Source: Rhodobacteraceae bacterium EL53
Lineage (GTDB): Bacteria > Pseudomonadota > Alphaproteobacteria > Rhodobacterales > Rhodobacteraceae
Length of the DNA: 64,000 nucleotides
NCBI GenBank assembly: GCA_900313015.1
Contig: OMPR01000008.1
Location: 372,001 to 436,000, forward strand
Reading direction: 5' to 3'
Below, one piece after another: positions 1 to 9,131 of this stretch. The first letter of the stretch is position 1. Every line of letters starts with the position of its first letter. The notes beneath the pieces were generated by a model that did not search any database, was not told the DNA's origin, and saw only the letters and a list, made by a program, of their open reading frames with translations. Position numbers and translations under genes: made by a program.

Positions 1-56
1 GAAAGGGTGCAACGGCCAATACGGCCAAAACCGTTGATGCCAACCTTGATGGTCAT
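1..56 (-). CDS. gap: Glyceraldehyde-3-phosphate dehydrogenase, N-terminal tip (partial)
   Basis: Only the first 18 codons lie in the window, read leftward from an ATG at 56-54. They give MTIKVGINGFGRIGR, the start of the NAD-binding Rossmann fold (GxNGFGRIGR) found in glyceraldehyde-3-phosphate dehydrogenases. The enzyme oxidises glyceraldehyde-3-phosphate to 1,3-bisphosphoglycerate in central carbon metabolism. The rest of the gene is beyond the left edge, so which gap paralogue it is cannot be judged. Its upstream region carries a strong inverted repeat at 145-175 that may control it. Confidence 0.9.
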   Translation of the reverse strand, partial: MTIKVGINGFGRIGRCTL

Positions 57-144
57 AGTACGACTCCGAAAGACAATAAAATCATTTGCCATATAGACCC
101 GCACACTTCATGCAGAAAGGGTAAAAAGGGCGTAAATTTGGTAA

Positions 145-175
145 GTTAGCGCAAACTTCGGTCGGTTGCGCTAAC
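145..175. promoter_or_regulatory. Paired GTTAGCGC-type operator half-sites between gap and the DUF808 gene
   Basis: GTTAGCGCAA at 145-154 and TTGCGCTAAC at 166-175 form a perfect 10-bp inverted repeat with an 11-nt spacer. Each arm is itself close to a GTTnGCGCnAAC palindrome with a central GCGC, the shape bound by LacI-family regulators of central carbon metabolism such as CceR/PckR in alphaproteobacteria (family knowledge). The site is about 90 bp upstream of gap and 65 bp upstream of the divergent gene. Assignment to a particular regulator is inference. It could instead be a hairpin. Confidence 0.5.
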
Positions 176-240
176 GATTGAGGAATGACAGGGGCCGTGT
201 GGGGTGCTACCTAGGTAAAGTCGAGAATAAGGGTGCGTAA

Positions 241-1212
241 ATGAGTGGTCTTCTGGCGCTTTTGGATGATGTGGCGGGGATCGCCAAGGTAGCTGCTGCT
301 TCTATTGATGATGTAGCGGCACAGGCTGTTAAAGCAGGGGCCAAAGCCGCTGGGGCTGTAATTGATGATGCAGCGGTGACGCCCAAATATTTACACGGCT
401 TCGCAGCGCACCGAGAGTTGCCCGTTATCTGGCGGATCGCCAAAGGGTCGTTCAAAAACAAGCTTCTGTTTCTATTGCCAGCAGCGTTGTTGCTGTCCAG
501 TTTTGCGCCATGGCTAATTTCCCCCCTTTTAATGCTTGGGGGGGCCTATCTGTGTTTTGAGGGTGCGGAAAAGATATATCACGTCTTAGCGCCTCATGAT
601 GAACATCATGTCTTTCCAGAAGATGCACCGGGGGACCCGGCCCATTTGGAAGAGGCGAAAGCATCCGGTGCTATCAAGACTGATTTCATTTTGTCAGCTG
701 AGATCATGACTATCGCGCTCGCAGCAATTCCTCCATCGAACATCTGGATGCAAGCGGCGACGCTGGCGTTGGTGGGTATCGGAATTACTGTCGCGGTGTA
801 TGGAGCCGTGGCCTTGATCGTAAAGGCCGACGATGTAGGGCTTTATGCGGCTCAGAACGGCAACTTTGCTCTCACGCGCAGTCTTGGGCGTGGGTTGGTC
901 CGGGCAATGCCGGGTTTTATGAAACTGCTGACGATCGTCGGCACGGCTGCGATGCTGTGGGTTGGTGGGTCGATCATCATCCATGGGTTCGAGGTCATGG
1001 GCTTTGGAACATTGGGCCATCTGATTCATGATTGGGCCGCTGCTGTGGGACACATGGTTACGGAAAGCTATAGCGGTTTTGTTGAATGGGCGGCCAAGGC
1101 CACGATGGATGGCGTGTTTGGCCTTACTCTGGGGATGCTTTTGATCCCGGTGGCCACCAAGGTGATCGCGCCCATTGTAGGGCTCTTTACGGGTAAATCT
1201 GCCCAGAACTGA
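241..1212 (+). CDS. DUF808 (YedI-like) inner membrane protein
   Basis: A 323-residue protein beginning MSGLLALLDDVAGIAKVAA, the typical opening of the DUF808/YedI family. An alanine-rich N-terminal stretch (about 20-45) is followed by VTPKYLHGF and several hydrophobic segments, roughly at 77-107, 150-195, 225-255 and 290-318. These predict a polytopic inner-membrane protein. The length matches the family. No enzymatic motif is visible and the family has no established biochemical role. It is divergent from gap and shares its intergenic region with the inverted repeat at 145-175. The ATG at 241 follows 'gggtgcgtaa', a poor ribosome site, but the family N-terminus fits exactly. Confidence 0.85.
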   Translation: MSGLLALLDDVAGIAKVAAASIDDVAAQAVKAGAKAAGAVIDDAAVTPKYLHGFAAHRELPVIWRIAKGSFKNKLLFLLPAALLLSSFAPWLISPLLMLGGAYLCFEGAEKIYHVLAPHDEHHVFPEDAPGDPAHLEEAKASGAIKTDFILSAEIMTIALAAIPPSNIWMQAATLALVGIGITVAVYGAVALIVKADDVGLYAAQNGNFALTRSLGRGLVRAMPGFMKLLTIVGTAAMLWVGGSIIIHGFEVMGFGTLGHLIHDWAAAVGHMVTESYSGFVEWAAKATMDGVFGLTLGMLLIPVATKVIAPIVGLFTGKSAQN

Positions 1213-1295
1213 ACTGGTTTCTGACGTGAGGTTACGACTGGCTGATCTGTATAGGGCCGGTAGTGTTGAGAAAATCGACATTCGGAGCACGATAG

Positions 1296-2093
1296 ATGGG
1301 CGACCTAACCCTTGATACAATTCTAAAGGGCGCAAACAGTTCGCCCGATGGCATCACTTTTGCGGTTTCCGAAAACTGGAAGCAGGGGCGCACGGCCTTT
1401 GGGGGGTATTCTGCCTCGTTGCTATTGGCAGGGGCACGGCAGGCCGCCGATGAATTGCCCCCGTTGCGATCTGTCTTGATCAATTTTACTGGCCCGATCA
1501 GTAGCCCCCCATTGGTGAGCACAACCATCTTGCGTCAGGGGCGCAACGTGGTGACGGTACAAGCGGACGCCCATTGCGAAGGCAAGCTCTGTGCGCAGGG
1601 TACGTTCTCGTTTGGGGTCGCGCAGGACAGCCACGTGAGGCAATCCCTGCCGGCGCCACAGGCACAGGAACCAGAGGCAACCGAGGACTTCTTACCGCCC
1701 AACATTCAGCTGCCGATTAATTTTTTCAAGAACTTTGATGTGAAACTGATCGAAGGGGAACGCCCCTTTACCGGAGCAGATCGCGGATACGTGCGGGCCT
1801 GGGCGCGTCACAAAGATCCAGCAATTTGGGGCCAGCCCGAGGGATTGATGAGCATCGCTGATGTGTTGCCGCCCGCCGTGTTTTCCAAGGCTAAAAAGAT
1901 CGGCCCGAATTCATCCATGACATGGATCTGCAATTTCATGACCGAAAAGCTGACCACCCGTGATGGCTGGTGGATGCTCGAGAACGAACTGAGCGTTGCA
2001 AGCAATGGCTTTAGTTCTCAGGTGATGCGGGTGTGGAATACGGACGGAGACCTTGTGATCGAAGGTATGCAATCCGTCGTGATCTTTGTCTAA
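1296..2093 (+). CDS. TesB-like double-hotdog acyl-CoA thioesterase family protein
   Basis: A 265-residue protein with two hotdog-fold halves. The first half carries AFGGYSASLLLAGARQAA near residues 30-50, the substrate-binding helix pattern of TesB/4HBT-type thioesterases. The second half has SSMTWICNF near 210 and GWWMLENELSVASNGFSSQVMRVWN near 225-250. Members hydrolyse acyl-CoA thioesters in the cytoplasm; the physiological substrate cannot be told from sequence. It follows the DUF808 gene by 83 bp and converges on tkt, with a perfect hairpin between them. Confidence 0.8.
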   Translation: MGDLTLDTILKGANSSPDGITFAVSENWKQGRTAFGGYSASLLLAGARQAADELPPLRSVLINFTGPISSPPLVSTTILRQGRNVVTVQADAHCEGKLCAQGTFSFGVAQDSHVRQSLPAPQAQEPEATEDFLPPNIQLPINFFKNFDVKLIEGERPFTGADRGYVRAWARHKDPAIWGQPEGLMSIADVLPPAVFSKAKKIGPNSSMTWICNFMTEKLTTRDGWWMLENELSVASNGFSSQVMRVWNTDGDLVIEGMQSVVIFV

Positions 2094-2106
2094 AATCTGA
2101 GTGAAT

Positions 2107-2135
2107 GCCTGCCCCGGATGATGACCGGGGCAGGC
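2107..2135. terminator. Bidirectional hairpin between thioesterase gene and tkt
   Basis: GCCTGCCCCGG at 2107-2117 pairs perfectly with CCGGGGCAGGC at 2125-2135 around a 7-nt loop. It lies between two convergent stop codons (2093 and 2144), the place for a shared terminator. There is no clear T-tract on either side. Confidence 0.6.
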
Positions 2136-2143
2136 TGAGTCAC

Positions 2144-4165
2144 TTAGCCCAAAAGGTCTTTGACCTTGGCGACGGTTGCTTCCACCGTAATGCCGAACTT
2201 TTCGTACAGTTCGTTTGCGGGCGCGGATGCGCCAAAGCTGTTCATGCCAATAAATCCGGCTTTCGCTTCGCGGCCGCGCTCGCCGAGCAACCAGCGATCC
2301 CATCCACCTTCGCGAACGGCGGCTTCGATACCTACGCGAACCGGACCCGCAGGCAGAACCCGCTTGCGATAGGATTCGTCCTGAGCGGCGAACAGTTCCA
2401 TACACGGCATGGAGACAACACGGGTGCCGATACCTTCGGCTTCCAGCGCTTCTTTGGCCTGCATGGCGATTTCGACTTCGGATCCTGTTGCAATCAAGAT
2501 CGCCTGACGCTTTCCGGTCGCTTCGGCCAAAACATATGCACCCTGAGCGGTCAGGTTCTTTGTCTTATGTTCGGTCCGTACTGTTGGCAGACCCTGACGG
2601 GTCAGTGACAATACAGAAGGTGTTTCAGACGTGGTCAGCGCCAATTCCCAAGCTTCGGCCGTTTCAACGGTGTCGGCTGGGCGGAACACCCAAGTGTTGG
2701 GCGTCGCGCGTGAAATCGCCAAATGCTCAACCGGCTGGTGTGTTGGGCCATCTTCACCCAAACCAATCGAGTCGTGGGTCATTACAAACACTGTCGGGAT
2801 CTTCATCAGAGCGGCCAAGCGCATTGCTGGGCGCGCATAATCGGTGAAGCACATGAATGTACCGCCATAGGGGCGAATGCCACCGTGCAGGGCCATGCCG
2901 TTCATTGCAGCAGCCATACCATGTTCACGGATGCCCCAGTGAACGTAACGGCCTTTGCGGTTCTCGGGCAGGAACACGCCCATATCTGCGCTTTTGGTGT
3001 TGTTAGATCCGGTCAAGTCAGCCGAACCGCCAACGGTTTCGGTCATGATTGGATTCACAACATTCAGAACCTTTTCCGAGCTGGCACGGGTGGCCAGTTT
3101 CGGTTGGGTTTCTGAGGTGTCTTTCTTAAACGCGCGAATTGCGCTGGCGAGTTTCTTGGGGGCCTCAAACGCATAGGCGCGGTTGAATTCACCTTGCTTA
3201 CGCTCAGAGAGTTGGGCGAAGCGTTCTTTCCAGGCTGCGTGATCTTCGGCGCCGCGTGACCCGATTGATTCCCATGCGGATTTGACATCTGCGGGGATTT
3301 CAAATGGGCCGTGGCTCCAGCCATAGGCTTCTTTGGCGGCCAGCAATTGCTCGGGGTTTGTCAACGCGCCGTGACCCTTGGAGGTGTCCTGTGCAGCGTG
3401 GCCCAGAGCGATGTGCGTTTTACAGGCGATCATCGATGGTTTGTTCGATGACTTGGCTTGAGTGATTGCAGCGTCGATTGCTTTGGGATCATGTCCATCG
3501 ATTTCGATGACATTCCAACCTGAGGCGGCAAAACGACGAACCTGATCGGTACGGTCAGCAATATCTACGGTGCCGTCGATGGTGATGTTGTTGTTGTCCC
3601 AGAAAACGATCAGTTTGCTCAGCTCGTGACGACCCGCAAGGCCAATCGCTTCTTGGCTGACGCCTTCCATGAGGCAACCGTCACCTGCGATTACGTAAGT
3701 ATAGTGATCAACAACGCGTTTGCCGTAGTGCGCGCGCTGGATTTCCTCGGCCATGGCGAAACCAACGGCGTTGGAAATTCCCTGACCCAGAGGACCAGTT
3801 GTGGTTTCAATCCCCGAAGCTAGGAAGTTTTCTGGGTGTCCGGCAGTTTTTGCGCCGCTTTGGCGGAAGTTTTTGATCTCTTCCAGCGTGATATCGGCGT
3901 TACCTGTGAGGTGAAGCAGGGAATAGATCAGCATTGAGCCGTGGCCCGCAGACAGGATGAACCGGTCGCGATCAGGCCAGCTTGGCGCGGATGCATCAAA
4001 TTTGAGGTGCTTTTCGAACAGCACAGTCGCAACATCTGCCATGCCCATGGGCATACCGGAGTGACCGGAATTGGCAGCGGCGATGGCGTCAAGGGTCAGG
4101 GCTCGGATGGCAGTGGCTTTGGACCAATGATCAGGGTTTGCAGTACGCAGCGCGTTGAGATCCAC
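2144..4165 (-). CDS. tkt: Transketolase
   Basis: A 673-residue protein of normal transketolase length. The N-terminal thiamine diphosphate domain shows [50 protein letters not shown] and [13 protein letters not shown] (the GDG cofactor motif). The middle domain has the [19 protein letters not shown] helix with the catalytic Glu. The C-terminal domain has [12 protein letters not shown]. The enzyme moves two-carbon ketol units between sugar phosphates in the pentose phosphate pathway. The gene is monocistronic. A possible promoter reads leftward as TTGATC-16 nt-TATTGA about 45 bp upstream. The start ATG at 4165 is preceded by an AAAGGAAC ribosome site. Confidence 0.95.
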   Translation of the reverse strand: MDLNALRTANPDHWSKATAIRALTLDAIAAANSGHSGMPMGMADVATVLFEKHLKFDASAPSWPDRDRFILSAGHGSMLIYSLLHLTGNADITLEEIKNFRQSGAKTAGHPENFLASGIETTTGPLGQGISNAVGFAMAEEIQRAHYGKRVVDHYTYVIAGDGCLMEGVSQEAIGLAGRHELSKLIVFWDNNNITIDGTVDIADRTDQVRRFAASGWNVIEIDGHDPKAIDAAITQAKSSNKPSMIACKTHIALGHAAQDTSKGHGALTNPEQLLAAKEAYGWSHGPFEIPADVKSAWESIGSRGAEDHAAWKERFAQLSERKQGEFNRAYAFEAPKKLASAIRAFKKDTSETQPKLATRASSEKVLNVVNPIMTETVGGSADLTGSNNTKSADMGVFLPENRKGRYVHWGIREHGMAAAMNGMALHGGIRPYGGTFMCFTDYARPAMRLAALMKIPTVFVMTHDSIGLGEDGPTHQPVEHLAISRATPNTWVFRPADTVETAEAWELALTTSETPSVLSLTRQGLPTVRTEHKTKNLTAQGAYVLAEATGKRQAILIATGSEVEIAMQAKEALEAEGIGTRVVSMPCMELFAAQDESYRKRVLPAGPVRVGIEAAVREGGWDRWLLGERGREAKAGFIGMNSFGASAPANELYEKFGITVEATVAKVKDLLG

Positions 4166-4425
4166 GGGTTTTGTTCCTTTGGAGTTCGGGCGAGTTTGCC
4201 GCTCAATACCACTCGGCCCCCAAAGATCAAGCAGAACCGGGCGAAACTTTGTTAGTGTACATCAGGAGCGGGCTCCAAGTGCTTGAAAGCAAAGGGGGGG
4301 TATTTTACGCTCTGTTTCGTTAGACTACAGCTAACCAGTGCCATGCCTGATTCGGGCAGGTCTGTTCCGAAGGTGAGCAGAACCATGGCCAAAAATTAAG
4401 AACGGCAGAAACTGAGGTGAGGGGC

Positions 4426-5391
4426 ATGAGCCAGATCGAGGAATTACAAAGCCGTATTACCGTCGCGATGGAACGCATCGGCGTCGGGATCACGGCAATG
4501 TCCGAACGCAGTGCAGGCAGTGCTGCGGCGGACGCGGAATTGAGCCTTGAGCTCGAAGAAGAGAAACTAGCGAACGCACAGCTGCAAGAACGGTTGAAAT
4601 CGATCAAGGCGAAGCACACCGCTGAGATTGAGGCGCTACAGGCTGGGTCTGTTGCCGGCGAAGGGCAGGCGGACTTGCAATCCGAACTGGACGCGCTGAA
4701 GGCACAGCTGGCGGATACCGGTGAAGTTGACGGTTTGAAGTCTGAATTGGCCGAAGCAACAGCTAAGCTGATGGCTGCCGAAGCGGCAAAAACCGAATTG
4801 ACCAAGGCCAAATCCGAGCTTGAAGCTGGAGACGAAAGCCAGTTGCTCAAAGCCGAGATCGATAGCTTAAAGGCACAATTAGATGCGGCTGGTGACACAG
4901 ATGAGTTGCGGGCCCAAATTGAAACGCTAAAAGCAGAGGCGGCGAATACTGAAGAGCTGGATACCCTCAAAGAACAGCTTGAAGAATTGAAAGAACAGGC
5001 TGGAAATACAGAAGAAATTGATGGCTTGCACGTCGAGGTTGCAGCGCTGAAAGCGGAGTTGAAAAATTCTGAGCGGCTGGACGATCTGAAATCCGAACTT
5101 GAGATGTTGCGTGCCGAACGGGTGAGCCAATCCGAGGCGACTGCGCGTTTGGATATGGATTTGCAGCGGTTGCGCAAATCCAATGATCAAATGCGTCAGG
5201 CGAACAATGACCTGCGAGAGGCCAACGAAGCCAATGTCGGAGACCCGAACTTGATCAACCAAGCCATGTTGGCCGAACTTGAAGCTCTGCGCGCGGCTCG
5301 CGCCACGGATGCGGCAGAAGCCCATGCAGTTCTGGCCAAGCTTGAGCCTTTGCTGGCGCAGGCCAACCTTGCGGAAGGGGAGGACGAATGA
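4426..5391 (+). CDS. ZauP-like coiled-coil protein encoded upstream of zapA
   Basis: A protein of about 321 residues that is almost entirely acidic coiled coil (heptad-rich Leu/Ala/Glu/Lys from about 35 to 290), including repeated blocks of the type LKAQLADTG-, LKEQLEELKEQ and LKSELEML. There is no signal peptide or membrane segment. Its stop overlaps the zapA start by 4 nt, so the two are translationally coupled. In Caulobacter the coiled-coil gene ahead of zapA is ZauP, a ZapA partner at the FtsZ ring; the same arrangement supports that role here, although coiled coils cannot be assigned by similarity alone. The start chosen is the ATG at 4426, after GAGGGG, over a GTG at 4417. Confidence 0.7.
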   Translation: MSQIEELQSRITVAMERIGVGITAMSERSAGSAAADAELSLELEEEKLANAQLQERLKSIKAKHTAEIEALQAGSVAGEGQADLQSELDALKAQLADTGEVDGLKSELAEATAKLMAAEAAKTELTKAKSELEAGDESQLLKAEIDSLKAQLDAAGDTDELRAQIETLKAEAANTEELDTLKEQLEELKEQAGNTEEIDGLHVEVAALKAELKNSERLDDLKSELEMLRAERVSQSEATARLDMDLQRLRKSNDQMRQANNDLREANEANVGDPNLINQAMLAELEALRAARATDAAEAHAVLAKLEPLLAQANLAEGEDE

Positions 5392-5786
5392 TGCCCGAAG
5401 TGACCATCCACATTGGCGGTCGTGGATTCGAAGTGTCTTGCCAGGAAGGCGAGGAAAGCTATCTGCATTCAGCAGCCAAGATGCTGGATGATGAGGCACA
5501 GGTTCTGTCTGATCAAATCGGGCGGATGCCCGAAGCCCGGATGTTGTTGATGGCCGGGCTGATGCTGGCGGATAAAACCGCTGCCGTAGAAGACAAAATC
5601 AAAGAAGTTGAGGCCACATTGGCTGAGCGAGAGGCCGAGTTGGCGCAATTGCGGAGCATGCCGGCCCCAGAACCTGAGCGGGTTGAGGTTGCCGTCGTGC
5701 CCCCTTCGGTGACGGACACGCTTGCTGAATTGGCTGCACGTGCCGAAGCAATGGCGGCTGAGGTTGAAGAAAAGTCCGCTGACTGA
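5388..5786 (+). CDS. zapA: Cell division protein ZapA
   Basis: A 132-residue protein. The N-terminal globular part, VTIHIGGRGFEVSCQEGEE, and the following YLHSAAKMLDDEA helix are typical of ZapA. A C-terminal coiled coil of about 60 residues follows, longer than in E. coli. ZapA is a cytoplasmic FtsZ-binding protein that cross-links protofilaments at the division ring. The gene overlaps the upstream coiled-coil gene (AATGATG), and a bidirectional terminator follows at 5808-5834. Either of two consecutive ATGs (5388 or 5391) could be the start. The first sits 6 nt from GGGGAGG. Confidence 0.85.
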   Translation: MMPEVTIHIGGRGFEVSCQEGEESYLHSAAKMLDDEAQVLSDQIGRMPEARMLLMAGLMLADKTAAVEDKIKEVEATLAEREAELAQLRSMPAPEPERVEVAVVPPSVTDTLAELAARAEAMAAEVEEKSAD

Positions 5787-5807
5787 GAAATCAGTATCTA
5801 AAACGTA

Positions 5808-5834
5808 AAACGCCGGGTGCTGAACCCGGCGTTT
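5808..5834. terminator. Bidirectional rho-independent terminator between zapA and grxD
   Basis: AAACGCCGGGT at 5808-5818 pairs perfectly with ACCCGGCGTTT at 5824-5834 around GCTGA. The A-run before the hairpin gives a T-run for the minus strand, and TTTG follows on the plus strand. It serves zapA (plus) and grxD (minus). Confidence 0.85.
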
Positions 5835-5858
5835 GTGATTCTGGATCTACCGTCGGCT

Positions 5859-6221
5859 TTAGCCGTTGGCTTCTCGGATCTTGTTTGCGGCGTCTTTGTC
5901 ATAGGAAACACCATTGTCATCAAACATGGTGTCCAACTCTCCGGACAGGGTCATTTCAGTAATGATGTCACAGCCACCGACGAATTCGCCTTTGATGTAA
6001 AGCTGTGGAATGGTGGGCCAGTCTGAATAGTCCTTGATACCTTGGCGGATTTCTTCGTCGGCCAAACAGTTCACATCAGAATAATCTACGCCCATGTAGT
6101 TCAGGACGCCAGCAACGCGCGAAGAAAACCCGCACTGCGGCATTTCTTTGGTGCCTTTCATGAAAAGCACTACGTCGCTGCCTTTGACGGTTTCGTCGAT
6201 GCGGGTGTTTGCGTCAGTCAT
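5859..6221 (-). CDS. grxD: Monothiol glutaredoxin, Grx4 family
   Basis: A 120-residue monothiol glutaredoxin starting [16 protein letters not shown]. It has the hallmark [14 protein letters not shown] block, with CGFS as the active and cluster-ligand site, followed by [19 protein letters not shown], the glutathione-binding TIPQ and GGCD segments. Grx4-type proteins hold a glutathione-ligated [2Fe-2S] cluster and act with BolA in iron-sulfur trafficking. BolA is encoded just upstream on the same strand, with one small gene between. The ATG at 6221 is chosen because AAGGAAG precedes it and the family N-terminus begins there; the reading frame is open further upstream. Confidence 0.93.
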   Translation of the reverse strand: MTDANTRIDETVKGSDVVLFMKGTKEMPQCGFSSRVAGVLNYMGVDYSDVNCLADEEIRQGIKDYSDWPTIPQLYIKGEFVGGCDIITEMTLSGELDTMFDDNGVSYDKDAANKIREANG

Positions 6222-6268
6222 TTTGCGCTTCCTTGTGCAGGGCCTCCTCGTCGATAAGGAGGTTGTTG

Positions 6269-6502
6269 TCATAGCCGCCGAGTAAGGCGTTTGTTTTCTT
6301 TTTCTAAGCGAAGGTTTTTCGCATACGCCGCCGCTACAGAGTTGGGGTCATGTTCTGTGCCCCGCATACTCTGTTTGCTTGGCTGAGTATCGATCAATCG
6401 GCGTTTGGAGTTTCGTTTCAAATAGGCTTCAAGTATCGCAGCGACAGCTATTAATAAAATAATTCCACCACCGATAAGATATGCCCAATTTGTTGTTGTC
6501 AT
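6269..6502 (-). CDS. Small single-pass membrane protein between bolA and grxD
   Basis: A 77-residue protein with one clear transmembrane segment ([21 protein letters not shown], about 8-28). A basic, charged tail follows, ending in a short heptad-like stretch, [16 protein letters not shown]. Its ATG overlaps the bolA stop by 4 nt (ATGA), which implies translational coupling. It lies 47 bp before grxD, so it is part of a bolA-grxD transcript. I do not recognise a family. A membrane anchor for the BolA/Grx4 pair is speculation from position only. Confidence 0.65.
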   Translation of the reverse strand: MTTTNWAYLIGGGIILLIAVAAILEAYLKRNSKRRLIDTQPSKQSMRGTEHDPNSVAAAYAKNLRLEKENKRLTRRL

Positions 6503-6735
6503 TCGGGGGCCTTGGTTGTGAGCGCAAGGGCATGCAGATCGCCATTCGACCCGTCCATCTTGCCTTTTAGGGCTGCGTAGACTGCGCGTTGCTGCTGAAC
6601 CCGGTTTTTGCCGCGAAAGCTTTCGTCAATAACCATTGCCGCCATGTGGACGCCATCGTTGCCACCAACCTGGATCTCTGCGTCTGGAAAGGACTCGCGC
6701 AGCAGGTCTTCGATTTCGTGGGCGGTCATGGGCAT
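6499..6735 (-). CDS. bolA: BolA family protein
   Basis: A 78-residue BolA-fold protein. The sequence LLRESFPDAEIQVGGNDGVHMAAMVIDESFRGKNRVQQQRAVYAAL shows the class II KH-like fold with the conserved His and the FRGKNRVQQQR helix-turn-helix region. The protein pairs with monothiol Grx4 (encoded two genes downstream) to bind a shared [2Fe-2S] cluster. The start is set at the ATG at 6735, with GAGGATC 8-9 nt upstream. A second in-frame ATG lies two codons later. purL lies 140 bp upstream on the same strand. Confidence 0.88.
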   Translation of the reverse strand: MPMTAHEIEDLLRESFPDAEIQVGGNDGVHMAAMVIDESFRGKNRVQQQRAVYAALKGKMDGSNGDLHALALTTKAPE

Positions 6736-6874
6736 GTGGTTTGATCCTCGTGATGGTGTTGGTGAAAATGTAGGGCGGCAAGCGCAGGGGCGCAAGGGGC
6801 GCGACCGGACTTGCAAGTGACCCTCGCAATCTGGAAAAGGTATGCGAGGGCTGAGTTTCTAAAAAACGAGTGGA

Positions 6875-9034
6875 TCAGGCGACGGCTGCGGCAAAGCTGG
6901 AACGGAAGATGCCCGCCAATTCTGCCAGTGGAGCTTCGGAGCCACCAATTTTTACGTTCTCGCCTGTGAAGCGGCCAACGGATGTGACAGTTACACCGTC
7001 TTGGCCCGCTGCGATCATCAGTGCTTCGGCTTGATCAAAGTTACAGGCCACAAGATAGCGGGCCTGATCTTCGCCAAATACGAAGTCGGTTGAGCCATCG
7101 TCCAGTTGCACTCCAACACCGGCGGTTTCAGCCAGCTCAAACGCGGCCAATGCAAGTCCACCATCACTGATGTCTGTGCAAGCTTTGATCAACTCGCGGT
7201 TTGCCCGAACGAAATCGCCATTGCGTTTTTCAGCGTCCAGATCGACCGCAGGCGCATCGCCTTCTTCACGGTTAAAGACTTCGGCAAGCAAAGCGGATTG
7301 CCCCAGATGCCCCTCGGTAGTGCCGATGATCATCGCCACGTGGCCTTCACGAACTTCGTTACCAATGATGTCATCGCTGTGGGCCAACAAGCCGACGGCA
7401 CCGATTGTAGGCGTTGGCAGAATGCCCTGACCGTCGGTTTCATTGTAGAGCGATACATTGCCCGACACGATCGGCATATCCAAAGCAGAACACGCCGCGC
7501 CGATCCCTTTGATCGCGCCCACAAGTTGACCCATGATCTCGGGTTTTTCTGGGTTGCCGAAGTTCAGGTTATCGGTCGAAGCCAAAGGAGTCGCGCCTAC
7601 GGCTGTCAGGTTGCGGTATGCTTCGGCAACAGCTTGTTTGCCGCCTTCGACCGGGTTTGCACGCACATAGCGCGGTGTCACGTCTGAGGTAAACGCTAGC
7701 ACCTTGTCCGTGCCATGAACGCGGACCATGCCAGCGCCCAATCCGGGGGTGCGGGTGCTGTCAGCCATGACCATGGTGTCATACTGCTCATAGACCCATT
7801 GTTTGCCGGCGTAATTGGGTGACGCAAGCAAGGCTCGCAGGCCATCGATGGGATCGATCTGAGGTACATCTGCCAAAGGTTCAGCAGCTGGTGTTTCAAT
7901 CCATGGTCGGTCGTATTCAGGGGCTGTCGAAGAGAGCTTCGACAGAACCAGATCTGCTTTAACTTCGCCATTATGGGTGATCAAGAAGCGGTCTTCGGCG
8001 ATGGTTTCCCCAACGATTGCGAAATCGAGATCCCATTTTTCAAATACTGCACGGGCTTCGGCTTCAAGCTCGGGCTTGAGAACCATCAGCATGCGTTCCT
8101 GACTTTCAGAAAGCATCATTTCGTAAGCCGTCATGTTTTCTTCACGCTGCGGCACATCTTCGAGCTTCAACTTCACGCCCAGTCCGCCTTTGTCGCCCAT
8201 TTCTACAGCCGAGCATGTGAGACCTGCAGCGCCCATATCCTGGATCGAGATCACAGCACCTGTCTGCATCAGCTCAAGTGTCGCTTCCATCAAGCGTTTT
8301 TCAGTGAAGGGATCACCGACCTGTACCGTTGGACGTTTTTCTTCGATTGTATCGTCGAATTCAGCGGAAGCCATGGTTGCGCCACCTACGCCGTCGCGTC
8401 CAGTTTTAGCGCCGAGATATACAACGGGCATACCAACACCGGAGGCGGCAGAATAGAAAATCTTATCGGTATCAGCCAGACCAGCGGCAAAAGCATTGAC
8501 CAGGCAATTGCCGTTGTAGGCCGGGTGAAAGCGTACTTCGCCGCCAACACAGGGAACGCCAAAGCAGTTGCCGTACCCACCGACGCCTTCGACGACGCCG
8601 TTGACCAATTGACGGGTTTTGTGGTGATCGGGTTCACCAAAGCTGAGCGCGTTCATTGATGCAATCGGGCGCGCGCCCATAGTGAACACATCGCGCAAAA
8701 TGCCGCCAACACCAGTCGCGGCACCTTGATAGGGTTCGATGTATGAGGGGTGGTTGTGGCTTTCCATCTTGAAAACAACCGCCTGACCATCGCCGATATC
8801 AACGATGCCTGCGTTTTCGCCGGGGCCACAGATGACCTGAGGGCCTTCGGTGGGTAGTGTGCGAAGCCACTTTTTCGATGACTTGTAAGAACAATGCTCG
8901 TTCCACATGGCTGAAAAGATACCCAGCTCGGTGAACGTAGGTTCGCGACCGATGATTTCGAGGACCATTTCGTATTCGTCGGGCTTGAGCCCGTGATTGG
9001 CAATCAGTTCGGGCGTGATGGCTGGCTCTTGCAT
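6875..9034 (-). CDS. purL: Phosphoribosylformylglycinamidine synthase, large subunit PurL
   Basis: A protein of about 719 residues, the size of the short PurL that needs PurS and PurQ partners. Visible motifs include [41 protein letters not shown] (ATP and FGAR binding) and [16 protein letters not shown] in the first half, and [15 protein letters not shown] and [11 protein letters not shown] in the second. It converts FGAR, ATP and ammonia from PurQ into FGAM in purine synthesis. PurS and PurQ are encoded 20 kb away at 28703-29601. The start at 9034 ([11 protein letters not shown]) is preferred over an upstream in-frame ATG because AGGATATCC precedes it. Confidence 0.96.
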   Translation of the reverse strand: MQEPAITPELIANHGLKPDEYEMVLEIIGREPTFTELGIFSAMWNEHCSYKSSKKWLRTLPTEGPQVICGPGENAGIVDIGDGQAVVFKMESHNHPSYIEPYQGAATGVGGILRDVFTMGARPIASMNALSFGEPDHHKTRQLVNGVVEGVGGYGNCFGVPCVGGEVRFHPAYNGNCLVNAFAAGLADTDKIFYSAASGVGMPVVYLGAKTGRDGVGGATMASAEFDDTIEEKRPTVQVGDPFTEKRLMEATLELMQTGAVISIQDMGAAGLTCSAVEMGDKGGLGVKLKLEDVPQREENMTAYEMMLSESQERMLMVLKPELEAEARAVFEKWDLDFAIVGETIAEDRFLITHNGEVKADLVLSKLSSTAPEYDRPWIETPAAEPLADVPQIDPIDGLRALLASPNYAGKQWVYEQYDTMVMADSTRTPGLGAGMVRVHGTDKVLAFTSDVTPRYVRANPVEGGKQAVAEAYRNLTAVGATPLASTDNLNFGNPEKPEIMGQLVGAIKGIGAACSALDMPIVSGNVSLYNETDGQGILPTPTIGAVGLLAHSDDIIGNEVREGHVAMIIGTTEGHLGQSALLAEVFNREEGDAPAVDLDAEKRNGDFVRANRELIKACTDISDGGLALAAFELAETAGVGVQLDDGSTDFVFGEDQARYLVACNFDQAEALMIAAGQDGVTVTSVGRFTGENVKIGGSEAPLAELAGIFRSSFAAAVA

Positions 9035-9131
9035 CGGATATCCTGTCCCCAAGGTGTGCGATATTTCGCGCCTTTTAGGGCATGGGATGCGCCGTGGAAA
9101 GGGTCAAGAGCGCAGAACCCGCCTGACAACG

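Noticed and set aside
4320-5183. Long serine-rich minus-strand frame of 287 codons opposite the coiled-coil gene
   Set aside because: It is the antisense shadow of a Glu/Leu/Ala-rich coding sequence; the repetitive Ser/Ala composition is an artefact.
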